DNA of 64,000 nucleotides from Streptomyces sp. NBC_00376 (GTDB taxonomy: Bacteria > Actinomycetota > Actinomycetes > Streptomycetales > Streptomycetaceae), in NCBI RefSeq assembly GCF_036077095.1, contig NZ_CP107960.1:5394001-5458000 (forward strand), read 5' to 3'. A program made the position numbers and the translations under genes. Every line of letters starts with the position of its first letter. Position 1 is the first letter of the stretch. Positions 16,668 to 24,209 of the stretch are shown one piece after another. Below the pieces are notes generated by a model. That model ran no database searches. It was given only the letters and a program-made list of their open reading frames with translations, and was not told where the DNA came from.

Positions 16668-17270
16668 GTGATGGTGGCTGCGGGCGGCGACGGAGAGCGG
16701 GAGCCGGAGCAGAGCGACGGGCCAGGGGCCGCCGTCGTGCTCATCACCGGGGTGATGGCCTCCGGGAAGTCCACCGTGGCGCAGGCTCTCGCCGAGCGGT
16801 TGCCGCGGGCCGTGCATGTGCGGGGAGATGTCTTCCGGCGGATGGTGGTGTCCGGGCGGGCCGAGATGGTGCCGGGGGCGTATGAGGAGGCTGTCGCCCA
16901 ACTCCGGCTCCGGTACCGGTTGTCCGCGATGACGGCCGACGCGTACGCGGGTGAGGGCTGGAGTGCTGTGGTGCAGGACGTGGTGCTGGGGGAGGAGTTG
17001 TCCGCGTACGTCGGTCTCGTACGGACATGGCCGCTGTACGTCGTCGTGCTCGCCCCCGAGCCGCGGGCCGTTGCCGAGCGGGAGGCCGGGCGGGGCAAGA
17101 GCGGTTACGGGGCCGGCTGGACGGTCGAATCGCTGGACCGGGTGCTGCGCGAGGAGACGCCGCGGATCGGGCTCTGGCTGGACACGACCGGGCAGACCGT
17201 GGAGCAGACGGTCGACGCGGTCCTTGCGGGTCTTGAGCGGGCTCGGGTAGCGGGAGGGTTGGAGGGCTGA
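16668..17270 (+). CDS. P-loop kinase-like protein (AAA_33 family)
   Basis: About 199-200 residues; GTG 16668 and ATG 16671 are both possible behind agaagggcggg. The Walker A is GVMASGKSTVAQAL, followed by HVRGDVFRRMV, the arrangement of small-molecule kinases of the chloramphenicol phosphotransferase/gluconate kinase type. REAGRGKSGYGAGWTVESLD resembles the lid. Substrate cannot be told from sequence. It follows the frameshifted lipoprotein in the same direction but probably belongs to a separate function. Confidence 0.75.
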   Translation: MMVAAGGDGEREPEQSDGPGAAVVLITGVMASGKSTVAQALAERLPRAVHVRGDVFRRMVVSGRAEMVPGAYEEAVAQLRLRYRLSAMTADAYAGEGWSAVVQDVVLGEELSAYVGLVRTWPLYVVVLAPEPRAVAEREAGRGKSGYGAGWTVESLDRVLREETPRIGLWLDTTGQTVEQTVDAVLAGLERARVAGGLEG

Positions 17271-17353
17271 GGCGGCAGGAGGTTCGACCATCCGCTTCGC
17301 CTCCGCCGACGCGCGCATCGACCCCACCGGCCACGATCGCGGCGGCACCCCGG

Positions 17354-17869
17354 CTACTCCTCGTCGTCCTCGTCGAAGTCGCCCAGCACGTCGGAGAGGT
17401 GCTGCTCGATGAGGTTGCCCAGCTCGTCTTCGGTGGAGAACAGTCCGTGCACGGCGCCCATCGGATGGATGGCCTCCTCCGTGTCCTCTCCGGGCACCCC
17501 CACGCAGGGGTCGTCAATGACCCCTGACGGATCCGCCTCCCCGAACAGGGACGGAAGTTCGGCGCCCTTCACGGCGAACGGCTCGAACTTCCACACCGCC
17601 CCCCGGGCCCGGCACACCACTTCCCCGATGTACCAGCATGCCCCTTGAAGGAATGCGTCGCGTCGGGCTGTGAGGCTCTCCGCGCCGCTGTCGTACCGGC
17701 TGCGGATGAGGTCTTCCAGCGTGTCCAGGGACTGGGGGGAGAAGTCCCATGTCCCGGGGGTTCTGGTGGCCTCGGCCCAGTGCCCGAAGCTCTGGGCGCG
17801 TTCGGTCAGCCACGCCGGCAGGTCGGGGCGGGTCTGCGGGTCGACGCCGTGGTCTGTGCGATCAGCCAT
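17354..17869 (-). CDS. Hypothetical acidic protein
   Basis: 171 residues from ATG 17869 (MADRTDHGVDPQTRPDLPAW); the frame is open further upstream but the extra sequence looks non-coding. The sequence contains FSPQSLDTLEDLIRSRYDSG and ends in an acidic tail LSDVLGDFDEDDEE. GACWYIGEVVCRARGAVWKF suggests a compact alpha/beta domain. I recognise no family or function. It is convergent with the kinase gene and divergent from the DUF1269 gene. Confidence 0.65.
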   Translation of the reverse strand: MADRTDHGVDPQTRPDLPAWLTERAQSFGHWAEATRTPGTWDFSPQSLDTLEDLIRSRYDSGAESLTARRDAFLQGACWYIGEVVCRARGAVWKFEPFAVKGAELPSLFGEADPSGVIDDPCVGVPGEDTEEAIHPMGAVHGLFSTEDELGNLIEQHLSDVLGDFDEDDEE

Positions 17870-18102
17870 GCCGCCCACTGCAGAAAGCCTCTCGGGCAGT
17901 GGAAGCGAACTGTCCGCCCTGTCACGCCAGTTGGCACTTCGCTCCTGAAATCCAGCTGCTCTACGGGAAGTCCAAAGAGCCCGACGGGGGCATTGCCTCG
18001 GGGTTGCTCGCGTTCCGTATGGGAGAAGAGACGTGGGTCGGAACGGACCGCTGAAGCGCTTGGAGGGCCGATGCATTCGGACTTAATGTCTTATTTAACA
18101 AC

Positions 18103-18128
18103 GTTTCCTCTATGGTTGGTGCGGTAAC
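18103..18128 (+). promoter_or_regulatory. Possible SigB-like promoter of the DUF1269 gene
   Basis: gttt (18103-18106) and ggtaac (18123-18128) are separated by 16 bp, similar to the GTTT-N14-16-GGGTAC pattern of stress sigma factors. The start codon follows at 18153. This is a weak match in an AT-richer stretch. Confidence 0.3.
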
Positions 18129-18152
18129 GCACCACGAGGAGGAGTCAGCCGC

Positions 18153-18668
18153 ATGAGCAATCTGTTCGTCATCGCCTACGACGATCTCGCCACCGCCGAC
18201 CAGGTCCGGGACAAGCTGCTGTCCATGAACCGCGAGCACCTCGTCGAGCTGGAGGACGTCGTCGTCGTCGAACGGCGTGAGAAGGACGGCAAGATCAAGC
18301 TGCATCAGGCCGTCAACCACGTGGGTACCGGTGCCGCGGGCGGCGCGCTGTGGGGGAGCGTCATCGGGCTGCTCTTCCTCGTGCCGTTCCTCGGTGCCGC
18401 GGTGGGCGCAGCGGCCGGCGCCGCCGGAGGGTCCGTCGTCGACACCGGCGTCAACGACGACTTCATGAAGGAGCTGAGCACCAATCTCCGGCCCGGCGCC
18501 GCCGCTGTCTTCGTGCTCGTCAGGAAGTCCGCCCGCGACAAGGTCATCCCCGAGATCGCCAAGTTCGGTGGTCAGCTCGTGCAGACCTCGCTCAGCAAGG
18601 AGGACGAGGCGCACCTGCGGGAGATGGTGAAGGAAGCGCTCAAGGAAGAGACGACGATCGCCTCCTGA
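18153..18668 (+). CDS. DUF1269-family membrane protein
   Basis: 171 residues behind a strong ribosome binding site (gaggagg, about 11 bp before ATG 18153). It begins MSNLFVIAYDDLATADQVR, contains ERREKDGKIKLHQAVN, and a single glycine-rich hydrophobic hairpin at about residues 55-95 (GAAGGALWGSVIGLLFLVPF). This is the DUF1269 family (TM2-like glycine-zipper), often stress-induced. Molecular function is unknown. The C-terminus is charged and helical (EDEAHLREMVKEALKEE). Confidence 0.85.
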   Translation: MSNLFVIAYDDLATADQVRDKLLSMNREHLVELEDVVVVERREKDGKIKLHQAVNHVGTGAAGGALWGSVIGLLFLVPFLGAAVGAAAGAAGGSVVDTGVNDDFMKELSTNLRPGAAAVFVLVRKSARDKVIPEIAKFGGQLVQTSLSKEDEAHLREMVKEALKEETTIAS

Positions 18669-18953
18669 TCTCCGGACCGTACGAGAGAAGGCGACTGCCC
18701 GCGCCGCGCGTAGGGTGGTCGCCCTTCGTACGCGGGGACCCGGTGCAGATCGGGGTTCCTCGCGGAAGTACGCCGTCCTTGTCGAACTCGGCGAATTCAA
18801 GCCGGTACCCGAGGACGTCGCCGATCGCCGCAAAGCGCTGAAGGAATTCATCAACGGTTTCGCACCGTCCGCGCTCAGGGCCCAGGGGTGTTCCCGAAAA
18901 TGCTGAGGCCCGCCCGGCGTGGCGTATGACGCGTGCTGGGCGGGCGTACTGCG
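18669..18953. other. Spacer between the DUF1269 gene and tRNA-Cys
   Basis: The 3' part (18740-18906) has open frames on both strands with moderately GC-rich third positions (plus: VELGEFKPVPEDVADRRKAL; minus: VDEFLQRFAAIGDVLGYRLE) but no credible start. It could be a gene remnant. A hairpin with arms gcccgccc (18908-18915) and gggcgggc (18938-18945) lies downstream of the minus-strand tRNA and probably terminates it. Confidence 0.4.
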
Positions 18954-19028
18954 TGGAGGCCGTGACCGGATTCGAACCGGTGTAACTCGAGTTGCAGTCG
19001 AGCCCCTGAACCACTCGGGCACACGGCC
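18954..19028 (-). tRNA. tRNA-Cys (GCA)
   Basis: Read on the minus strand: the 7-bp acceptor stem GGCCGTG/CACGGCC pairs perfectly, the anticodon stem CTCGA/TCGAG encloses loop CTGCAAC with anticodon GCA, and the T arm is ACCGG-TTCGAAT-CCGGT. The 3' CCA is encoded (18954-18956). All arms fold in cloverleaf order. Confidence 0.95.
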
Positions 19029-19214
19029 GTGTGTTCCTCGTCGTGATCCGACCGTAGGGCCGGGCGTCCCGGCCGCTCAAGAGCGCGGGGCGGGGTGCAA
19101 TGCGACTGCCATGGCGCGTTCACATTCGGTGCCGTGGTCCTACGACCAACGGACGACCGGAGGACCGTCTCGCGACAGGGCTCAAATGAGATCTTGCCCC
19201 TTACTCTTGGGCTC

Positions 19215-20699
19215 ATGAGTGCCCTGGAACCACGAGACGCCGGTGTCGAGACCGGCACCGCCGACGACGCGGAGGTGCCCGGCGGGGCCGGGTCGCCCGT
19301 CGAAACCGGAGGGGTGCTCGGGCGGAGCTACCGGGCGCTCAGCGTCGGCATCGTCTCCGTCGTGTTCCTGATCGCCTTCGAGGCGACCGCCGTGGGAACC
19401 GCGATGCCGGTCGCCGCGCGGGAGCTGCACGGCATTCCCTTGTACGCGTTCGCGTTCTCCGCGTACTTCACGACCAGCCTCTTCGCCATGGTGCTCTCCG
19501 GCCAGTGGGCGGACCGGCATGGTCCGCTGGGGCCGCTCGCCGCCGGGATCAGCGCGTTCGCGGCGGGGCTGCTGCTCTGCGGGACCGCCGCGAGCATGTG
19601 GATCTTCGTCGCGGGGCGGGCCGTGCAGGGGCTCGGCGGCGGGCTGGTGATCGTGGCGTTGTACGTGGTGATCAGCCGCGCCTACCCGAAGCGGCTGCAA
19701 CCGTCGATCCTGGCCGCGTTCGCCGCGAGCTGGGTGATCCCCTCGGTCGTCGGGCCGCTCGCCGCCGGGAGTGTGACCGAGCACCTGGGGTGGCGCTGGG
19801 TCTTCATCGGCATCCCGGTGCTCGTGGTGTTCCCGCTGGCGCTCGCGCTGCCCGCGATCCGGCGGCGGGCGTCGGGGCCGGCCGATCCGGCGGCGCCCGT
19901 CGAGCCGTACGACCGGCGGCGCATCCTGCTCGCGCTGGGGATCTCGCTGGGCGCGGCGCTGCTCCAGTACGCCGGGCAGGAGCTGAACTGGTTCGCGCTG
20001 CTCCCGGCCGCCGTGGGCGTCGCACTGCTCGTGCCCGCCGTGCGGGGGCTGCTGCCCCCGGGGACCGGCCGCGCCGCGCGCGGGCTGCCCTCGGTGGTGC
20101 TGCTGCGCGGGGTGGCGGCCGGGTCGTTCATCGCCGCCGAGTCCTTCGTACCCCTGATGCTGGTGACCCAGCGCGGCCTCAGCCCCACGATGGCCGGGCT
20201 CTCGCTCGCGGCCGGCGGCGGGACCTGGGCGCTCGGTTCGTACGTGCAGTCCCGGCCGCGCCTGGAGCCGTACCGGGAGCGCCTGATGGTGGGCGGCATG
20301 GTGCTGGTCGCCGCTTCGATAGCGGCCGCGCCGTCCGTGCTGATCGAGGCGGTGCCGGTCTGGACCGTGGCCGTGGCCTGGGCCTTCGGGTGCTTCGGCA
20401 TGGGCGTGGTGATCGCGTCGACGAGCGTGCTGCTGCTGAAGCTGTCGGCGCCGGAGGAGGCGGGGGCGAACTCGGCCGCCCTCCAGATCTCCGACGGGCT
20501 CTCGAACGTACTGCTGCTCGCCGCGGGCGGAGCTGCCTTTGCGGCGCTCGGTGGCGGGGCCGTGGGGGCCGTGCACGACGCGGCGGGGGCGGGGGCCGCG
20601 GGGTCCCATCCGGGGGCGTTCGCGGCGGTCTTCCTGCCGATGGCGGGGGTGGCGCTGGTGGGGGCGTGGGTGGCGGCGCGGGTGCGGACAAAGCCTTAG
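19215..20699 (+). CDS. MFS transporter, drug-exporter type
   Basis: 494 residues from ATG 19215. A ~45-residue acidic N-terminus is followed by about 12-14 hydrophobic helices beginning SVGIVSVVFLIAFEATAVGT. The MFS motif A is present after TM2 as GQWADRHGPLGPL, and FIAFEATAVGTAMPVAARELHG resembles motif D1 of the 14-TM DHA2 drug antiporters. The substrate cannot be inferred. An in-frame extension upstream to 19095 has no ribosome binding site. Confidence 0.85.
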   Translation: MSALEPRDAGVETGTADDAEVPGGAGSPVETGGVLGRSYRALSVGIVSVVFLIAFEATAVGTAMPVAARELHGIPLYAFAFSAYFTTSLFAMVLSGQWADRHGPLGPLAAGISAFAAGLLLCGTAASMWIFVAGRAVQGLGGGLVIVALYVVISRAYPKRLQPSILAAFAASWVIPSVVGPLAAGSVTEHLGWRWVFIGIPVLVVFPLALALPAIRRRASGPADPAAPVEPYDRRRILLALGISLGAALLQYAGQELNWFALLPAAVGVALLVPAVRGLLPPGTGRAARGLPSVVLLRGVAAGSFIAAESFVPLMLVTQRGLSPTMAGLSLAAGGGTWALGSYVQSRPRLEPYRERLMVGGMVLVAASIAAAPSVLIEAVPVWTVAVAWAFGCFGMGVVIASTSVLLLKLSAPEEAGANSAALQISDGLSNVLLLAAGGAAFAALGGGAVGAVHDAAGAGAAGSHPGAFAAVFLPMAGVALVGAWVAARVRTKP

Positions 20700-20706
20700 G
20701 CGCCGT

Positions 20707-20749
20707 GTGGTACCACTCTGGCCCCTCTCGGTGGTACCGTTTTGGTATG
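20707..20749 (+). promoter_or_regulatory. Repeated operator-like sites before the toxin-antitoxin pair
   Basis: The perfect palindrome gtggtaccac (20707-20716) recurs as gtggtaccgt (20731-20740), 24 bp apart, and partly as tttggtatgg (20741-20750) at the start codon. Such TGGTACC half-site repeats are expected for autoregulation by a ribbon-helix-helix antitoxin. Confidence 0.55.
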
Positions 20750-20947
20750 GCTATGAACCTGCGTCTTCGTGACGATCAGACCGAGGCCCTCAAGCAGCGC
20801 GCGGAGCAGGAGGGGACCAGCATGCACGCCATACTGCTGCAGGCCGTGGACGACTACCTGGCCAGGACCGCTCAGCAGGCCATCGTCCGCAAGACGGCCA
20901 AGGAGCAGGCGGCCAAGTGGAGCGAGCTCATGGAGCGGCTCAAGTGA
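20747..20947 (+). CDS. Ribbon-helix-helix antitoxin
   Basis: 66 residues from ATG 20747. It has the CopG/Arc layout: a beta strand NLRLRDDQTEALKQRA followed by two helices (GTSMHAILLQAVDDYLAR), and a C-terminal toxin-binding tail ending KWSELMERLK. It overlaps the toxin gene by 4 bp (GTGA), the standard antitoxin-first order. It should bind its own promoter and mask the Doc-like toxin. Confidence 0.82.
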   Translation: MAMNLRLRDDQTEALKQRAEQEGTSMHAILLQAVDDYLARTAQQAIVRKTAKEQAAKWSELMERLK

Positions 20948-21333
20948 ACTGTGTCTACCTGGCTTCCGAGGACATCCTCGTCATCGCCGAGCATGCCTGC
21001 GCGGACATGCAGATCGTCGTACGCGATGCCGGGCTCCTCGAATCGGCGGCACACCGCCCCTCCGCGGCCATGTTCGGCGAGGAGGCCTACCCGGACCTGA
21101 TCGACAAGGCCGCCGCGCTTCTGCAGTCCTTGGCGATCAACCATCCGTTCTTCGATGGCAACAAACGCACGGCCTGGCTGTCGTGCGTGACCTTCCTGGC
21201 GATGAACGGGGTCGATCTGCGCCCGGACATCGATGCCGCGGAACGCCTGGTCATCGCGGTGGCCACCGGGGAAATGGACGAGGTGAAAACGATCTCTCAG
21301 GGGCTGCGTGAGCTGGTCGTCGACGACGTGTGA
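20944..21333 (+). CDS. Doc/Fic-family toxin
   Basis: 129 residues from GTG 20944. The Fic core motif reads HPFFDGNKRT (H67 to R75), as in the Doc subgroup, which in phage P1 phosphorylates EF-Tu rather than adenylylating targets. The N-terminus YLASEDILVIAEHACA is typical of Doc. It is translationally coupled to the RHH antitoxin. The target here is inferred by family. Confidence 0.85.
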   Translation: MNCVYLASEDILVIAEHACADMQIVVRDAGLLESAAHRPSAAMFGEEAYPDLIDKAAALLQSLAINHPFFDGNKRTAWLSCVTFLAMNGVDLRPDIDAAERLVIAVATGEMDEVKTISQGLRELVVDDV

Positions 21334-21484
21334 CCGCCATCGCAATTCCGTGTGGGGTGGCGTAGTTCGAGGCGGTTCACGCCCGGCCCCCCGGTAAGGT
21401 GGCCCGGTTGTCGTATCGCGTACGAGCCCCTCGCGGCCCGTACCGGCAGCGCCCCACGTACCCGAGAGACCCGAACCGGAGACC

Positions 21485-23266
21485 GTGACTACTACCGCCT
21501 CCCACCACCTCTCACCCGCCTTCCCCGGCCGCGCCCCCTGGGGCACGGCCGGCAAGCTGCGAGCCTGGCAGCAGGGCGCCATGGAGAAGTACATCCAGGA
21601 GCAGCCGCGCGACTTCCTCGCGGTCGCCACCCCCGGCGCGGGGAAGACCACCTTCGCGCTGACCCTCGCGTCATGGCTGCTGCACCACCACGTGGTGCAG
21701 CAGGTCACCGTCGTCGCGCCGACCGAGCACCTGAAGAAGCAGTGGGCCGAGGCAGCGGCCCGGATAGGGATCAAGCTCGACCCCGACTACAGCGCGGGCC
21801 CGCTCAGCAAGGAGTACGACGGCGTCGCGGTCACCTACGCGGGCGTCGGCGTGCGGCCGATGCTGCACCGCAACCGCTGCGAGCAGCGCAAGACCCTCGT
21901 CATCCTCGACGAGATCCACCACGCCGGTGATTCGAAGTCCTGGGGCGAGGCGTGCCAGGAGGCGTTCGACCCGGCCACCCGGCGGCTCGCGCTCACCGGT
22001 ACGCCGTTCCGGTCGGACACCAACCCGATCCCCTTCGTCGTGTACGAGGAGGGCAACGACGGCATCCGGCGCTCCTCGGCCGACTACACCTACGGCTATG
22101 GCAACGCGCTCGCCGACGGCGTCGTCCGGCCCGTGATCTTCCTCAGCTACAGCGGCAACATGCGCTGGCGCACCAAGGCCGGTGACGAGATCGCCGCCCG
22201 GCTCGGTGAGCCGATGACCAAGGACGCCATCGGGCAGGCCTGGCGCACCGCCCTGTCGCCCACCGGCGAGTGGATCCCCAATGTGCTGAGCGCCGCCGAC
22301 AAGCGGCTGACCGAGGTCCGCAAGGGCATTCCGGACGCGGGCGGGCTGGTCATCGCCACCGACCAGGAATCGGCGCGCGAGTACGCCAAGATCCTCAAGC
22401 GGGTCACCGGTGAGAAGGCCACCGTGGTCCTCTCCGACGAGAAGGCCGCCTCGAAGAGGATCGACCAGTTCAGCGGGGACGACTCGCGCTGGATGGTCGC
22501 GGTGCGCATGGTGTCGGAGGGTGTCGACGTGCCGCGCCTGGCCGTCGGCGTGTACGCCACCACCATCTCCACGCCGCTGTTCTTCGCGCAGGCCGTCGGC
22601 CGTTTCGTGCGTTCGCGCAGGCGCGGCGAGACCGCCTCGGTCTTCGTACCGACCATTCCGATGCTGCTCGACTTCGCCAACGAGATGGAGGTCGAGCGGG
22701 ACCACGTCCTCGACAAGCCCAAGAAGGGCAGCGACGAGGAGAACCCGTTCGCGGAGGAGGACAAGCTCCTCGCCGACGCCGAGAAGCTGGAGGACGAGGA
22801 GACCGAGGAGCAGCTGCCCTTCGAGGCCCTCGAATCGGACGCGGTCTTCGACCGGGTGCTGTACGACGGTGCCGAGTTCGGCATGCAGGCGCACCCCGGC
22901 AGCGAGGAGGAGCAGGACTACCTGGGGATTCCGGGGCTGCTGGAGCCCGACCAGGTGCAGCTGCTGCTCCAGAAGCGGCAGTCCCGGCAGATCGCGCACA
23001 GCCGCCAGAAGCCGGCCGTGGAGGCCGACCTGCTGGAGAAGCCGGCCGAGGCGCGGCCGGTGGTCACGCACAAGCAGCTGCTCGGGCTGCGCAAGCAGCT
23101 CAACACGATGGTTTCGGCCTACACGCACCAGAGTGGCAAGCCGCACGGGGTGATCCACACCGAGCTGCGGCGGGTGTGCGGCGGGCCGCCGAGCGCGGAG
23201 GCCACGGCCGGGCAGATCCAGCAGCGGATCAAGAAGGTCCAGGAGTGGGCCACTCGTATGACGTGA
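21485..23266 (+). CDS. DEAD/DEAH-box SF2 helicase
   Basis: 593 residues from GTG 21485. The Walker A is TPGAGKTT (residues ~49-56), motif Ia VVAPTEHLKKQW, motif II DEIH at 142-145, motif III LTGTPFRSD, and motif VI is visible in FFAQAVGRFVRSRRRGE. The second RecA domain contains VRMVSEGVDVPRL. After an acidic linker (residues ~420-440, DAEKLEDEETEEQL) a C-terminal domain of ~130 residues of unknown type follows. It resembles the ResIII/XPB-like group of DNA helicases; the physiological role is unknown. A terminator follows. Confidence 0.88.
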   Translation: MTTTASHHLSPAFPGRAPWGTAGKLRAWQQGAMEKYIQEQPRDFLAVATPGAGKTTFALTLASWLLHHHVVQQVTVVAPTEHLKKQWAEAAARIGIKLDPDYSAGPLSKEYDGVAVTYAGVGVRPMLHRNRCEQRKTLVILDEIHHAGDSKSWGEACQEAFDPATRRLALTGTPFRSDTNPIPFVVYEEGNDGIRRSSADYTYGYGNALADGVVRPVIFLSYSGNMRWRTKAGDEIAARLGEPMTKDAIGQAWRTALSPTGEWIPNVLSAADKRLTEVRKGIPDAGGLVIATDQESAREYAKILKRVTGEKATVVLSDEKAASKRIDQFSGDDSRWMVAVRMVSEGVDVPRLAVGVYATTISTPLFFAQAVGRFVRSRRRGETASVFVPTIPMLLDFANEMEVERDHVLDKPKKGSDEENPFAEEDKLLADAEKLEDEETEEQLPFEALESDAVFDRVLYDGAEFGMQAHPGSEEEQDYLGIPGLLEPDQVQLLLQKRQSRQIAHSRQKPAVEADLLEKPAEARPVVTHKQLLGLRKQLNTMVSAYTHQSGKPHGVIHTELRRVCGGPPSAEATAGQIQQRIKKVQEWATRMT

Positions 23267-23286
23267 GCCCACGGGGGCGTGCTGGT

Positions 23287-23328
23287 GCCGGCCCGGGGCG
23301 GGGACATCGGTCCTCGCCCCGGGCCGGC
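23287..23328 (+). terminator. Terminator after the helicase gene
   Basis: Perfect 13-bp arms gccggcccggggc (23287-23299) and gccccgggccggc (23316-23328). No T-run follows, as is common in Streptomyces. Confidence 0.7.
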
Positions 23329-23418
23329 GTCGTGCGTGCGGATGACGGTGCGGACGCGGGTGCGGATGAGGTGGCGCGACTACCGGACGGACAGCCCGGC
23401 TACTGGACGGACGGCCCG

Positions 23419-23949
23419 CTACCAGACGAACGGCGCCGACTGGTTCGACGTGGCCACACACGGAACCGTGGCCGACGTCGGGGACGACGCCACGATCTGC
23501 AGTGACCAGTTGGTGGAGCTCGGGGGCGGGGGCAGCACCACGGAGTCCGTGCGGTCACCGGCCGCCAGGGTGCCGGAGGTGAGCTTCAGCGGGCCCAGGG
23601 TGATCGGGCTGCCGCCGCTCATGCCGGGGTTGGTCTTTCCGGAGAACTGCACCTGACTGGTGACGCCGCCCGAGGTCTTGGTGAGCTTGAGCGTCGTCGT
23701 GATGCTGTTCGGGTCGGCACTGGTGCCGGCCGGCATCGTGATCGCGGTGGACGTGATCTTGATGGTCTTGGACGTGCCCGAGTCGGCGGCGGTCAGGGTG
23801 GCGAGACCGGTGCCCCAGGCGCCGCAGTTGTACGTGGCCGTCGCGGTGAGCGGACTCACGGCCTGGGCCGTCGGAGCCAGGGCGAGCGCGCCGGCCACCG
23901 AGCAGGCCGCGGCCAGTACCAGCGGGATGTGTCTTCGATTCGACGACAT
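23419..23949 (-). CDS. Secreted hypothetical beta-rich protein
   Basis: 176 residues from ATG 23949, which has aaggag 9-16 bp upstream. A signal peptide is clear: MSSNRRHIPLVLAAACSVAG then ALALAPTAQA. The mature part is Ser/Thr-rich and beta-type, with Cys in TYNCGAWG and VPCVA bracketing the domain, and repeated Gly-Ser-Pro turns. It ends FVW. No family recognised. It is divergent from the two larger secreted proteins; the Cys-bracketed ~130-residue layout resembles their N-terminal domain, so the three may form a system. Confidence 0.75.
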   Translation of the reverse strand: MSSNRRHIPLVLAAACSVAGALALAPTAQAVSPLTATATYNCGAWGTGLATLTAADSGTSKTIKITSTAITMPAGTSADPNSITTTLKLTKTSGGVTSQVQFSGKTNPGMSGGSPITLGPLKLTSGTLAAGDRTDSVVLPPPPSSTNWSLQIVASSPTSATVPCVATSNQSAPFVW

Positions 23950-24209
23950 GACGGGGGGAACTCCTTCCGGTTCTGAATTCCGCAGATCCACCGAAGAGCT
24001 GAGAAGTGGATCTGCGTGCCGGGCCCGGCATGTCGGCAGCAGTGAAACTGTGATCTTCAGAGAAGTCAATAGATGTCCACAGAGGCACTTGAAATTCCCA
24101 TGGAAATGCTTTTCGGGCATTTCAGATAAGGATCAATCAATTCTCTCTTGACTTCTTGGCACCCGACCTCCTCAATGTGCGCAATCAATGGGCCATGGAG
24201 GGGTGTCTG
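23950..24209. promoter_or_regulatory. Divergent promoter region of the secreted-protein genes
   Basis: An AT-rich stretch (about 24040-24160) unusual for this genome separates the divergent secreted-protein genes. TTGACT (24148-24153) may be a -35 box for the plus-strand gene, but no good -10 is seen at 17-18 bp. Confidence 0.35.
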
